A stretch of 64,000 nucleotides of DNA from Pristionchus mayeri (GCA_036245805.1 BTRK01000006.1:34600901-34664900), one strand, 5' to 3'; shown: positions 33,049 through 47,000, numbered from the stretch's first letter. Numbers and translations: made by a program. The notes: a model not told the origin generated them from the letters alone.

Positions 33049-36000
33049 CTAAGAGTGGAAGTCAATTCGGAAGTCAGAAGTGAAGAATCCGAGTCCTTCA
33101 GGGGCATTGACAGTAATGAGGAAATTGTCCCTGTCGTACTCGAACTCCAACGGGTCGGGCGTGAAATCTGGAACAGTACAACTTGTTTTGGTTGCTATTT
33201 GTCAAGGGCAAAGTCTTAGGAAGTACAGCCTTACCGTCTAGGTAGATGTGCGCCGTTCTGGGGTAGAACTTAGCACCACGAACGACTATTTTGTTGAAGA
33301 TGATTGGAGAGTCGAGTTTGCCCTTCGAGTCGATGATCTTGTTCGTGATCGTGTGCAGGTAATCGTGCTCTTTCTATAAGACACACATCATTTCTCGAAT
33401 AACCACTTTGCATCATCTGCCATCAGCACAACTATGATAAGAAGAAAAGGAGTCAAATCGTGAAAGCGCTCGCCTTGAAAGTGACGGCCCAGTAAGCGTA
33501 GTTTCCACTCTCGTACTCATAAGATTCCCCGTCGTCGAGGAAGATCGTCCCGTTGGCGAAGTCTCCTGAAATGAGTCCAAATGTCCTTGTTCGTGATCTA
33601 ACAAGACTCGGTTTTCTAATCTACTGTAATAATATCTTTACTCACCCTTGCTGTTGATCGCAACGTACAGCGCCAGCGGCTCCTCCTTGTAATTCTCAGT
33701 GGATCCTCTCTTGATATTCTCCTGAAAGTAATGTCATTATAACACGTCCATCTTTCATCGGAAGGACTCACTCTGACGGGAATGATGGATCCTCCTCTCT
33801 GGTAGATGGGGATGGTGAATGGATCTGCTGGCTGCTGCACTGCTCCAGGGGCAGGACGAGCCTTGTGAGTATCCCACTCGTACCAAATCTGCAATGAGGA
33901 CGTGGTGATCGAGCGGAATCAAACTCGTGGCCTCTATTTCAAGTACTATGATACCACAAACCTCGCGTCTTCCAGGCAGATAGAGCGAGACCTGCTTGAG
34001 TCCCGGTTCGGTGATAGGACGAACCAGCAGATTCGCGCCCACCAACCACTCTCTGCAATATCGTGTTGAAGTTCAACTCAGTGTAAATATATTCCGATAG
34101 TAGATTATGAGGATTGCATGGACATGGCTTACCTATCTTCATCGTGGCAAGTTTCATCCTCGGGGAATTCCATCCAGAGGGGTCTCATAGGAGAGAGACC
34201 AGTCTTGGTGTGCTCATAGAAGAGAGTGTACCTGAGATGAAGTGTTCAATTTCATAAATACTAGGATAAATAAGTAGTCAAGCGCATTTCAATACTGACC
34301 AGTACGGCAAGAAGGTGTATCTCTTCCTGATGGCGTCACGGATGACATCGGTTGTGTTCTGAAAATTACTTAGTGAATGCTAGTCGAATTTAGAATTGCA
34401 CCTTCTCGAAGAGATACGGCTCTCTTCTCTTGGTTTCCATGTGAGAGTGTCCTCGGAAGAAGGGTTGGAAAGCGCCGGCTTGGTACCTACAAAACAACGA
34501 TTGAGCTAAAGAGATGTAAGTAAGCATGCGTAGACACAACTTTTCAATCGAGAATTACACAAACCATCTTGCGAGGAGTTCCTGGTCGGGGTTCTTGAAG
34601 AATCCTCCAACATCAGCTCCAACATGAGGAATTCCGGAGATAGATAGAGAGAGAAGCATAGGAGCGGACACCTGGAAAGGATGAGTGTCAGTGGCGCGTT
34701 AATTGTGCATATTTCCATATGGTTGTTTCCAATCGAATCGAACAGTTTCCGAGGTAACCTTGAGATGCTGCCAGTCTGCAGTGTTGTCTCCAGTCCAGAC
34801 TGCAGCTGATCGCTGTGATCCCGAGAAGAAGGAACGAGTGAGGACGAAGGGACGAAGCTTGTTCTCGTTTCGCTTCTTCAGACCATCGAAGGTTGCACTG
34901 TGCTGCAATTTTGGAGCGTTCTATGCCTTAAAGAAGGAGTGTCAGCAAAGTTGAACTTTTGACGCTGTCATAGCAATGATCTAGCCAACCCTCCAAAGAT
35001 CATAGCGCGAGCTAAGAGGGAAGACAACCATCGTGTCCATAGCTCAGTGGTAGAGCAGCTGCCTTGTGATCGGGTGGTTGCGGGTTCGATTCCCACGCAG
35101 ATATTTTTGACAAATCTTCGAGATATTTGAATTCCCGGACGTCCCTGCCCTATCAAGGACTATAAGCGCCCATGGCACTCTGCCAACTAGTGATAACTCG
35201 GTTCAAAATAAAGATATGAATTTGAAATTTTCAGAATCTCTCATGGTTATGAAAAGCTAGGCCATGGTTATGACATCTTCAAAAGTTCAACTTTGCTGAC
35301 ACTCCTTCTTTAATTCCCGATAAAAGAAATCGCGATTCCCATGGTGCACGAAATATATAGTAGAGTGAGAGTTTATGAAAATTGAACTACCTGATAGAAT
35401 CCGTACATATTGTGCACTTCACGATGCTCGAATCCTCCAGCATGCACTGCATCCTTGTGCATTGTCACCTGAAAGAATTTAAATTTGTCACTTTCGAAAA
35501 TTTCAAATTCGCTTTACTTCTAACTCTCGTTAAAATCTCACTTCGGGTCCAGAGAATACGGAAGGCTCGTTCATATCATTCCAAATGTGGACGTCAGTGG
35601 TAGTGTCCTTGTACTGAAAGTTCCATCATGATCATATCCTAATCACATAGCTAATTTATAGGAACTTACATTGTCCAGTGAGAAGAGGCTGGCCCACCAC
35701 TCGCGCGCCTTCGGATTCACGAAGTCGACGTACTTCGAATCTCCCGGCCAGCAGTTGCCGATGTAGTCCGCCTTGTTGTCCGAGTCCTGCAAATATTTTT
35801 GTCATCCATTAGTTTCAATATAGAGTATGATTACCGTAATCCTACCTTGACGAAGTATTTGTTCCTCTGTGCCTCGACGTAAATGTCGTACTTGTTGTCC
35901 TTCTTGATGTGAGGATCGACAATGTTCACCAGCTTTCGGCCCTGAAATATTTTCAAATAGCATTGTGCATTTTGAATATTTTCTGGGTACTGACGGAAAT

Positions 36001-38588
36001 AGTGTTACCTTGCTGCTGATGTACTCAAGCATTCCCTTCGGATCAGGGAATGCCTCCTTATCCCAAGTGAAGTACTTCTTCTCATCAGTGTGCTCGATAT
36101 CCAGCCAGAGGACGTCCAAAGGAATCTCGTGCTCGTCGAATTTGTCGTTCACCTGAATACTCTCCATTGTGGGGGAATATTTCTAGAAAATCAGTTACCT
36201 TTCTGAGGTCCTTCTCATTCTTGTAGTTCCATCTGCACTGGTGGTATCCGAGTGAGAACATCTAAAAAGGATGAGAATGTGTTTCAGTGGCTGGAAGGGG
36301 CTCAAAAATTAGTTTTTTTTTCCATCAGACTCACAGGCGGGAGGGGGTATCTTCCAGTGAGGGTCGAGTGCTGTCTCACTACATCGTGGGGTTTCTGGCC
36401 GAGGAAGAAGAAGAGGTCGATCGTGCCAGATTCAGAGAAGAAACGGGTATTCACCTACAGTGATTTCCATTTATTGAAGAAATATTGAGAGTAGGTACCT
36501 GAGGGATTCGAGAGGAAGGCCGATCCTCAGAGGCTATTAGCGAACCGTGGAAACCCTGGAAAAACTCTATGAGTATGCCCTACTCTGGCTGATGTCTTGC
36601 CTTGTCAGCGGTGGTCATTTCCACGTCGACCCACGTCTCCGAGGGGTTCAACCAGAGGAATCCGATTGAACGGTCCTGAAATTGCATGCTTCGATGACTA
36701 CTCATGATCAGTATTTGAGATTGCTTCGCGTATAAATTTCTCACGTAACATACGATGGTAATTTTCTAATTAAAATAACCTTGGCGACAGTTTGTACGAA
36801 GGGTACTGATCCGTAGAGGGCCATGGGTGAACTGGTCTCGTACTCGAAGACGTCCAGGTTGTACAGACGGTACGGCTCGTAGTCACTGCAACAAAGAAAG
36901 AATTTTCACGAGTGTGTCGTTATTTAGTATTTGATTGAAATATGCGTTCAAATAATCCTGCAAGGAATATGAAAAGAAACTGGTGCATTTCCTGTTGTAG
37001 TGCTTACCCAGTGCTCCTCAGTGAGAATCCATCAGCGTGCTCGGGAATTCCGAAGGCGAATTTGAAGCCAATAAGTGCAATATCGACACCAACACTCGAA
37101 GATCCTGCAAGTTATAGTAATACAATATATATTTACTTTCATTGTCTGATTCACATCACTTTTTTCATCGTGCTCAACCTTGATCCATATTGATAGCTGA
37201 ACTTACATGTAAACCCCTTCTCACCTCTCCTGTTGCAACTGCGTCATTGAATATGAATGTTTTTTCGTGGCTTACCCCAAGGTTTGAGATCTCTCGACTC
37301 TCCGAAGTCCTCCTCCCAGAATCCTTCGCCGTCCTTCTTAGGCTTACGTCCTAATGTGATGATTTCAATAAGCAGCATGAAATTATTGCCAACCTCTTCT
37401 GTAGTGCTCGAACTTGAGGAGCTCTTTCGAGTTGATCGAGGCGACGATGCGATTTAGTGAGTAGATGTCAACTCGGAAGGGAATCATGAAGATAACTATC
37501 TGGAATCATCCATTCATCCACATTTCCATTCAGCTGATTGAAATAATTTTTAGTTTTAATGCTAGGCTTGCAACATTACCTTGTGTCCATCCTTGGTCAT
37601 CAGAGTGATCGAGTTCTCGTCCTGTTCGTGTTTCTTGATCCTGTCATTGGACATTGATTATCCATCCCCCCTTCATTCGCTCACTTCTGCTGTTTCGGTT
37701 GTCCCTCATCGAATACATCGACGGGTTGGAATCTCGGCTTGATCGGCGACTCGTTCTCATCGTCGATGTGGATTCTGTTGAATGAGATCATTCGAGGTCT
37801 CCAGATTCTCCTTCCCTACCTCACAGTGCTGTCTTCCAGAGTCACGACACTCAGCTTCAATTTGTTGCCAGCCTCTTTGCTCTTAAGAACTGCAGTGACT
37901 GCAGTGTCGTTGAGGGAGATGGAGTCAGCGACGACCTTGTACCCCGTCGGCTCCTTCTGAGCACGGTGACGCCTGAGAGAAACATGATCACTTCATGAGC
38001 TGCATCTTTGTCAAATATTCATTCCTATTGCTTCTCTAGGGGTACACGTAGTAGCAGTACCGAAAAGCTGACGTGTCACTTGGAACGGATCATGGTGGAA
38101 ATAAGGAGAGAAGAACAGGTTTCCCGATCGCCTTCCTCACCCTCTCTACCCGACCATAACGATCTCTTCGCAACGCACGTTCTCTAGTGCTGCTTTTCTC
38201 TAGATCTTTATGGAAGGAAAAGCTGAGTTGGAGCTCGAAATAAAATGTTGCAATTATCATAATTTTTTTTAAATATCGATTTATTTTGTATTAAAAATTT
38301 GGGCTGTCCATCATCTATGTCTTTTTGGAATCCTTCCAGACTACCAAAAACAATCCGTTCGAGCGGTTTGGTGACTCGAAGAGTGCAGTGTTAAAATTTG
38401 GTATCTTCATGGAAGATCTCGATGAGAGAGTGTAAAGGTTTCACTTGGACGGAAAGAGAGTCTGGAGGATGGTCTTACTTGCAGAATCCGGAGTGAGTGC
38501 ACGACTTGAACTTCCCCCTGTCGACTGCCTCCACGAGACTGATGATGGCGAGAAGAGCGAGTGCCTCCAGGCACAGCCCTGCCCTCAT
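33049..38588 (-). CDS. GANAB: Glucosidase II alpha subunit (GH31), ER glycan-trimming enzyme
   Basis: Removes the inner alpha-1,3-glucoses from N-glycans in the ER lumen, working with a beta subunit. About 28 exons. The first (38479-38588) encodes a signal peptide followed by [17 protein letters not shown], the conserved start of the mature protein. The GH31 core follows: [19 protein letters not shown] (about 36060-36150), [15 protein letters not shown] with the catalytic nucleophile Asp (about 35600), [11 protein letters not shown] with the acid/base Asp (about 34790), [31 protein letters not shown] and [11 protein letters not shown]. The C-terminus ends FRIDFHS and TAG at 33049. All key residues are present, so it should be active. 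Coordinates that close in phase: 37820-37972, 37685-37774, 37580-37640; the others are by open frame and splice signals. The intron between about 34906 and 35390 holds a TTAA-flanked element. Confidence 0.95.
34932..35309. mobile_element. TTAA-flanked inverted-repeat element in a GANAB intron
   Basis: 378 bp bounded by ~30-bp terminal inverted repeats (AGAAGGAGTGTCAGCAAAG at 34932 and its complement ending at 35309) and flanked on both sides by TTAA (34928-34931, 35310-35313). TTAA duplication is characteristic of piggyBac-type elements, so it may be a piggyBac-related MITE. It has no ORF. Its interior carries a tRNA-like region with Pol III boxes. Confidence 0.82.
35033..35100 (+). ncRNA. 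tRNA-like (SINE-type) region with Pol III A and B boxes
   Basis: The A box TAGCTCAGTGG (35040-35050) and a perfect B box GGTTCGATTCC (35083-35093) have normal tRNA spacing, with a D-arm-like GCTCAGTGGTAGAGC and a T-arm. The acceptor and anticodon stems do not pair properly, so I do not call a functional tRNA. It is the head of a tRNA-derived SINE or a captured tRNA, lying inside a TTAA-flanked inverted-repeat element, antisense to the host gene. Confidence 0.7.
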
Positions 38589-39682
38589 TCTCTGCAATCG
38601 AGAATACAGTAATCACTAATATAAAGGGAATCCCTCATTCCTAGACAAATATATATTATCGGGGAGATTCTAGGGAGGGCCTATCAGTGCACTAATATTA
38701 TGAAAATAAAAAAATTGCGTTATTGAGTAAACTAGAAATATTCTATTCTCAAAATCGGGACGCAGTGGTTGCTGCTGGGGAGGAGTGGGGGAGAGACAAC
38801 AACACTGTCTAATTCTCCTCTTGATCCACTGCCTCTATATCCCGTTTTCACCCCTGCGTCCTCCTTTACTCTCTCCTCCTCCATCTTGGAAGTGACCCTG
38901 AACTCGATTTCTCCCCTCTCCCTGTCCACTCTCGAGTTATCCCCCAATAATATCTTCGAGAAGGTTCTTTGATTAGCACCCTGCTCAGTTCGTCCATGGT
39001 TCCGTTAAAAACGTTTTTATCGGAATAAGAGGAAGCGAAGAAACGATGAACATTGTGAGAAACGAAGTACCTGTCTCGTTCTGTTGTCCAGGAATTGAGA
39101 TTAGGTGAACGAAACGAATAGATAGGTTTCGCATTATGGTAAGGGTCAATTGCATTGGAGATATTACGCGACTACAAATAGCGGGTAGGGTAATACTAAG
39201 ATTGTCAACAAATAATCCCGATGGAGAGCCCATGCAAGGAAGCGGGCCTAAGATTCTGATGCTGAGAGGGGAGAGCAGAGGGGACTCAAGTGAAGGGGGG
39301 ATAACCGAGACAGACATGACTGCTATTCTTACTTTGTCATCAATGGTTTGGTACTGGGGACTAAAGCAGCGGATGGGAGCTGCGCCCGATCAATTATGAG
39401 ATTGGAGGAGGGAAACTGCTAGGAAGCACTATCGATGAGGGCTAAGAGAGCACAGTAAGACACCAAGAGGGCTGCAATACCGATAAACTAGTGACTATGC
39501 GGGAAAAGGAGAACCACAAGTACAACATGGAGACGAATGGGACAGAAATGGACATCACAACCGAGAAAGAAGATAGGCTACGCAAGCAGAGCGATGATTG
39601 AAAGAGAAAGGACTGGAAATGGGTGGAATATGCAGAGGGGAACAGTAAACATTGGGCAGAATGGAATAGAAGAAATCTGGAA
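38589..39682. other. Intergenic, promoter of GANAB and 3' end of CCDC6-like gene
   Basis: Upstream DNA of the minus-strand glucosidase gene on the left, and the 3' UTR of the minus-strand CCDC6-like gene on the right. Short CT/GA-rich stretches. Open frames on both strands lack motifs. Confidence 0.45.
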
Positions 39683-42600
39683 TCAAGGACGAATGTCCAT
39701 GTCGGAGTGGAAGGAACCGCGAGAGGAACTGTCGTCCATGTCTGAAAGGAACACAATGATGTTGCTATAGTAAACACAAATTTTCATTAATTGATGAGTT
39801 AGCTATTTCTTGAAGCATTCTTCTCAACAAAACTAAGCATGGCCTTCATGCACAACCAGAGTTGACTGTACTCACCTGCTCCTTCTGAGTAAACAACACT
39901 AGGTACAGAGGGAGGCCCCATCTCGGATACTCTATCGGACGATTTCTCGGCCATGTACTTCTGAGTCGCCTCCATGATGGCGCTGCAATTGAGTTAATCT
40001 AATCTATTTCAGAGAATGATCGGTTCTCACCTCACGAATTTGGTCTCAGAAGTGCTTGCCATCGCTTCTCGAAGCTGCGCATCCTCTGAAAATATCAAGC
40101 ATCAACAGTTTTCAAACAATCGGCACTGATGTTTCTAGGTCCGGGCTTTTCTCAACGTGTTTCCTTCATTACTCACTGTTCTCCAGTTTGGTCTGCAGTT
40201 CTGCGATGATCAAGTCCTTGGAGCGGAGTTGAGTGCGAAGACGATTGACCTCGTGGTGGAGACGGGAGACCTGAATACACGACTACTCCCTCATTCGAAT
40301 CCTCGACGATACCTTGGGGGTGGGGCTGACGTCTCCTGGTTGGGTCATTCCCGAGACGGAGGGTGGTCGTTCCGGCATTGGAGCATCGGTGAAGGTACTG
40401 ACAGAGTAAGTTCGAATCGGGGTTCATTGGGGCACGTTTCTTACATTCCTCCGTGCACTCCCTTGTCGATGGAATCGACGACGTCAGTGGCCATCGAGTC
40501 GAGGAATCCCATCTCGTACGCCTTCGAAAGCATCGCCTGCATCTTCCTGGAGAGAAAAAAAACGTTATTGTTTTTGAGTGATTTTCTATTTTAGTTTCGA
40601 AGTAATTCGTTTTCTTGCCTCTTCTCGTTGTTCAGTTGATCCATCTGCTTTCCAAGAGTGTTGAAGAGTAGTTCCTGCTCGTTCTCCAGTTGATTCTCTT
40701 GGTCGATCTTCTCCTTCCTCATTCGATCCATGTTCTCAAATGGAAATCTTTTTTTTATATTTTAGCAGACTTCGCACTTCAATTTGACTGGTTTCATCAT
40801 TCCGTCTCTGGTGCAGTTTTGAAACCCCTCAAATTCTGCGTTCGTAGTGCTATTCATGCATGCGTTCGGATTTTAAATAAATTGTAGCGTTACGCAAGTG
40901 TGATTACCTTTCTCGAGTTGCCCATCTCAGTCTCCATCCTTCGAATTGTCGAGAGGAGATTATCGATTAGCTGACCCTGCTCCGTCTTCATCTTCCCTTC
41001 CAGAGAATCACGCTCCGATTGAAGCTGAGAGATATTATTGATTGCCACGAGATCACTAGAATGGTTTTACATCAGATTTATGAACGGGGGGGATCCAAAA
41101 TATGCCCACAAGATTTCCCGTGCTATCTATGATTACCAGTCCAAGCACCATGAATCATACAGTGATAAGTTCAATTTCTTTTTAAAGTGACATTCAGAGA
41201 GTGCTCACATCGATAGAATGGGAAGGTACTTATTTTCTTTCAAAATGGTTATGTAACCTGTTGTATTCTCCTCATGAGATCATTGGTGAGGTACTCCTCT
41301 TCTTGCTCGTACTTCTGAGCCAGCGTTTCCTGATATCATGTCATTTATGCATGTCAGCACGAGACACAAAACGATACCTTGTCATTCTTGAGTTTCTGGA
41401 TTCGCTTCAGCAGAATGTTCGAGATGTATTCCTCCTCTTGCTCAGCCTGCAATCAGGTTATTCAATTTTCAGTTTTTTTTAAATTTATCAGATACCTTGG
41501 CGTATATCTTTACATAAGTCTCGCGGATCTCCCGATTCTGTGACTGCAGAAGATTGAAGTCTCTTTCCTTCTCGCGGAGAACTCTCTAAAAAGATCTGGA
41601 TTAGATTGTAGTATTTATCGTTGTATCAGAATGTAAAAAGCGTTATACTTATTTGATTAGAATAGTTTAAGTGGCTAGGGTATCTCACCTCGCATCTGCG
41701 TAGGTCTCTGCATATTTCGATGGCGTCTCTTAGTAGTCTTCCTTCGCTCGTCTGGGGGATGATGTCACTCTCTTGCAGAGGGCGATCGGATCGAGCCTCG
41801 ATCGAGTCCCTCTTCGCCTAGAATTCACTCAGTGCAAAGAGATATATTCAACGGATCATTTTTCTGCATGAGAATACTTCAATTTCAAAAGGATAAAATC
41901 AACTCGAGAGATATGTAAATAACACATAAATTAAAGAAATGGTCAAATGCTCTATTCTCAATTGCTGTTCAAATGCAGCCTTGAAAACATACCGTGATCT
42001 GGCGGAAGAATTCGGGATATTTCCTGTTCAATTCGATATCGCGGCCGAGTCCCGTGAAGAGAGCCTCCACCGATGCTGAAAAGAGGGAAAATTACTCAAT
42101 TTAGATAATGAATTGATGCCAAATAGTTACTAGAGTTCTGCATGCAATAAACAACTGTGACATTTGGAGCAAAAGCTTATTGAGCCAAATCGTCGAATCT
42201 TTCCACGAAAATGTCACAATGTTTACTCATATTGAATGATGTTATGGATGAGCTCATTCGCAATGTATGTATTAAATTAGTTCGTACCAGTGGAGACTAT
42301 TCGACCCTGTGCAGAGAGGCCAGAGTGGTGAGATGACATCGGAGGAGCCGTCGACGTTGAGGAAAACGAGACGGAGAGGGACTGAAGTGAGAGATTGGAA
42401 TGGAATATAATGAGGTTGACTGAATGGAATAGAGTCTAAGTCCACGTGGAATTGAAAGTATATCGATGTCACTTTACACGGAAGAGAAGGAAGCGCTGAG
42501 TCAGCCAGCTATCTTTACGAACGGGAGAATCGAGGAAGGGAGCAAATTGGTTTGTGGGAGGGGCGGACACTCACATCACCACGAGCACCTTCTCCTTTCT

Positions 42601-44085
42601 CCATAAATGCTAAGCGGGCGCTGCTTGATGACTCGATATCCTCTCTCTTCCCATTCAATTGCAGACCTCACGAGAGAAAGGAAATTTAGGCAGTGTCCGG
42701 AGGGGGGAAAGGGTCTAGAAGGAGCAAAAAGTGACTGAAATATTCAGACGCTCTCTCACTTTCTCCCTACAATCCATTGTCTACTCGTCTGAGGGAGGAG
42801 TAGTAAGGACAGGAGGGAAGAGAGAGGAAGGAGGAATCGAGGGATGTCCACGTGACAGAGGGACAACAATAAAGCAAGCAGGAAGCGCATTTCGACTATT
42901 CGGGTCTCGTGATGGCCAAAATGAAGATGGGCGGGAATAATGATGAGGACTCGTAGTAATTGACCCCAATTCCAATTGAGAAGCAGATGGATGGGGAAGT
43001 GCACTGGGGAGAGCCATCGAACACCTTGAGAGGAGGAGAATGGTAGCCGCGCAACGGACAAACTGACCAATGATCATCGTCATCCCATTCTCACTCTCAC
43101 TAGATATGTCTAAAGAAGAGTGAAAATGCAGACAGATGAATACCAATCCACTGCTACACTCAAAATCCATTTCCTCTCACCTCGGAGAGGCGGATTATAC
43201 AGCAATTTCAATGATGACAAGCCCATATAGGAAATTAGCGAATTCCCGGTGAGAGCGAAGTTGCGAGAATATTTGTTGATACACTCGGGATTGAGATTAA
43301 CATGTGATTGAATAGAAAAAAATGTAGCAGAGATGCGGATAAACATTGAGCATTTAATCATGTTATGTTTATTTTAGCCCAGTCTATCATATCGCCGAAG
43401 GAAATCGATTGTTTCGGAAACTAGCAATAAAAAACCACATCCTGAATATCGCCTAAATGATCAAATAGAATATAAGAACGCATATCTAGACGTATTTTCT
43501 TGAGCTATTTTAGTTATTTTTAAGTATCTCATCGCTAGAAATATTACGAGTGTCTCTGCAAAGGCAATTGCACAAGTACAAAATGCCTCAGATACGTTAG
43601 CTTATCTACATAAATTGTGCAGCTCGAAATCTTCATTCGTTCTATTTCTGGTTTCGCAATCATCTCAATGGGTACCTCATCACTGGGAATGTCGGCGCCA
43701 TCGCTCATATCAATGGAGGACATGGCACGACGACTCCGTTTGGCGCCTTTCTCCTCGGGTGAAAAGAGTGACACTTCCACTGCAAAGAGATCCATTTGCA
43801 GACACACTGACTGTTTCCATCTTTGCAGAGAACTGGTTTCCCTCGCGCCGATAACCGAAGATCCCACCCCACATTGATACCGTTTTTTGCATGACCGTGC
43901 AAAAAGAAGTTTAGGCTGATAATTGCCACTATCGATTTACCCATTTTAAACTCTTCCTGCCAAGGAGACAGACCTGATCGTCCGCGTCTTCTCCTGTCAA
44001 CTTCGGAGTGTCGACGAAGTTCCGAGGCAGAGTCAGCAGTCGGACTACGGAAGAGGAGATCGTCAGAGGAACTCACTGAAGACAT
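39683..44085 (-). CDS. CCDC6: CCDC6-like coiled-coil protein
   Basis: A cytosolic/nuclear coiled-coil protein; vertebrate CCDC6 is a DNA-damage-checkpoint-associated scaffold (family knowledge, not shown here). Exons with phases checked: 43974-44085 (MSSVSSSDDLLFRSPTADSA), 43676-43779, 42288-42381 and the last, 39683-39741 (DMDDSSSRGSFHSDMDIRP, TGA at 39683-39685). Others are approximate, between 39880 and 42077. The repeated heptad signature AEQEEEYISNILLKRIQKLK, then EQEEEYLTNDLMRRIQQ, TEQGQLIDNLLSTIRR and NEQELLFNTLGKQMDQLNNE is the CCDC6 pattern of EQEEE(F/Y)xxNxLxxxIxxL blocks. A Pro/Ser segment (MPERPPSVSGMTQPGDVSPT) follows the coil. The N-terminal exon has an RRRRGR cluster. The ATG at 44085 follows directly on a TCTAG acceptor, so the start may be a trans-splice site. 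Confidence 0.85.
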
Positions 44086-47000
44086 CTAGATTACTAGCAC
44101 GAAAGACATTCAAATCGATCATGTGATATTACTAATACCATAATATGATATTACCAATATTCACAAACGATTAGCAGACATTTATGGCAATTAAAATTAG
44201 GCAAAATTTCACTAATTTCATTGCGTGGTCTAAGTATCAAAACTAGTCTACATGGAAATATCGATTTTTCGTGAAGTCTTTCGCTTTGCATTCAGAATTT
44301 TAGTCTCATTAGCAAACATCAGCAGAATTTTTAAAAGTAAAGTGTAGTACTGGCCTCGGAATTCCTTGAGCGCGGGAGTTCGTTTGTCTTCCCTTGTGGG
44401 AGAAGCCGTCGCTGAGGGAGAAGAAGTGATAGAGGGAAGAATCCTGACGAAGAGAACGAAGAAACAACCAAAGAAGAGATTGGACGAGGAATGGACAACC
44501 TGAGTGTGAACTGGATAGACTTACTCACTTATATTCTCATACACAATATAAGAAATGGGACAGACAGAAAGAATCTGAACGAGTGTATTGATCGATGTAT
44601 TGCTCGTGGTAAATGATATTGTTACAGAGGATTTGTCAACGATGGCGAAACGAGGACATAAATGGCGATTACAAGAGTGAGAATTGACGAAATCTGCAGG
44701 TGCATTTAGCTCACATCTCTGAGAAATTCGCTCAGTGTATAGGAGAACAAAAAACTAAGAATGCAATGTCTACGCTGGAAAATACTAGACGGAAGATCGG
44801 CTGTTTACTGGTTCGCACAGGGGTTCAAATGAGCGATTGAATGGCGGGTGATCAGGCGCCGTGAGCGCCTCTTCAAAACAAGAGAGGAAAAACTACGGTA
44901 GAGAGTCCGTCGGAGCAAACTCACAATTTGCATACGCTCTTTCCTTCCTCTTCTACTTCACTTTGCCCATCCTCTCAAGACCGCCTAAAGGCTTGAATTA
45001 ATGACTGAGAGATCTCAATAAGAGCAGAGGTGATTCCCAAAATATAAATTAGCGCATTTGTTCTGTCCTTTATATTGGGAATTCAAGGGAATAATGAACA
45101 GAATCTACCACAGCGAGATATATTTTCATCTCTCATCAAGATATATTGGTAGATATCTCCATTAGTCGTTGTTTAGTCTGCTCCGCTTCGTTTGATTTTC
45201 CATCCCTTTCTTCCTTTCCTTTTTTCGTACAATCAATAGAGAGTCTCTACAAGTTGACCAGAGGGTGTTCAGATGGATGGCCGAGAGGAAAGAGGGGGGA
45301 AGGGGGGAGGGAAGGGGAAGGGGAAGGGGAGAGGCGCTTCTCGACCTTTCGCTGCCAGGCCTCCTCTTTATTCCTCTTTCTTTACCGAGCAATCGAAGGA
45401 GTAAGCCTGTCTTTCAGTCGGGAAGGACATCAATCTCAGTGGGATTACAGCGTTCCTTCCGATTCTTTCGCTTTTCTTCCGTTATTTCACTTCGGCATTT
45501 CCTTACTTGTCACGTAGGATTCCTCAAAATAAACAGTGCAAAGTCGCCAGACGTGTTATCCAAATCTCCAACGGCAAGGAAGTTGTTGTTGCAAATATCT
45601 CGTAGGACGTGGGAAAACATTCCCCTTTCTTCTTTCTCTCTCTCCTCTTCGTCTCTCCGTTCTCTCTTTCTCTATCCCGATGGGTCTCCGAAGCGGGTAA
45701 TTCCCTTTTTTAGGTGCCTGTCTTCAATTCAACCCTTTGATTATAAATTTAACGATAATTTTTATTAGAATTCCGTTTTCTCCGATCTCTGAATCTGGCA
45801 ATTCTTCAATTCGCTCTCCTAATGTATTCTCAGCAGTTTGAGTCGTGCTGGGTCCTGGTCGTAAGTGCCCTTCCTCCCTCCTTTCTACTCCTTTTCCTGT
45901 GGCCGCGGCTGTTCTTGACCGTCCAGAGTGTAACAGAGGGAGTGTTCACCGAGTACTTCTCATTACACCAATAATCCCCAAGCCAGAATCAATGCATTGA
46001 TGTTGAAAACAATTGCTAAAAATAGACTTGTTCTCAGGCTTTTACTGTGTGTTCACAATAGGAAGGCAAGCAATGAAGATCGCGACTCGTTTTCGAATTA
46101 TCTAACAATCTTAAATGATCGAATTACTTTGTTATTATCTACTAACCTGTACTGCAGCAATTGAAATGTAAGTTCGTTCATTATCTTATTATGAATCATT
46201 CTCCATTTCGGCGAGCTCTCTTTGTTTTGAAATTGTTTACTTGCAAACAACGGTCGCTTTTTGCACTGAGATTCTCTTATTTGTCCATCGACTTCTCTTC
46301 TATATTCGTATCCCCGATGAACGCTTCCTATGAGAGAATGCCATTGTGATCGGATTGTGAATAACAAAGTGAATGAGCAAGAGGGATCCACTCAAACTCT
46401 ATCACTGTTCGCTCTTATCAACCATAGGTCATTTGATAAGAATTTGCTGTTTTTTCATCAGTTGCAGATGTACTGAACACCTGAGAATTTGATGTTCATC
46501 CATTCGACGGTGCAGTTGTCTCATCTATTCGTCATCTCCTCTGCTTCTCTTTGCTTCTTCCTCTCACTTTACCCGAAGTCTGTTTGGTTTTCATTCTTGC
46601 ACGAATCCGATCGCTCCTCATGCTGATGTGAACGAGAGTTTGAGAAGGGTTCACGTCTAGAAAGATATTTTTCTCATTCATTTCAAAAACAAATATTCGT
46701 TTTTGAGCCCATGACTGCATCTCTTCCTCTGCTCTCTCAATTCCCGGCCCTCTTTCTCTCTTGCTCTTAATGAACTAATACGAAAAAGCCCTCCCGCCAT
46801 GAATGCGTATGAGAGATTCCTTAATATCGTCCGTGGTCCTTCCTTGCTTCACGATTCATTGATTTCTGGAGAAGTTCCTCTCAGTCAACGCGCAATTACT
46901 TGCCTTCCTAGCAGTAGAATTTGAAAAGAGCCATTCAGTGAAGAAGAAGTCGCGAAAAAGTAAAACGTTTTTTTGTTTTTCATTCCACTCTCCGGTTTTT

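Noticed and set aside
35033..35100. Functional tRNA gene
   Set aside because: A and B boxes are good but the acceptor and anticodon stems do not pair; it sits in a TTAA-flanked repeat, so it is a tRNA-derived element.
44331..44528. Upstream coding exon of the CCDC6-like gene
   Set aside because: The frame is open into the start codon but contains no ATG before a stop, so it is at most untranslated leader.
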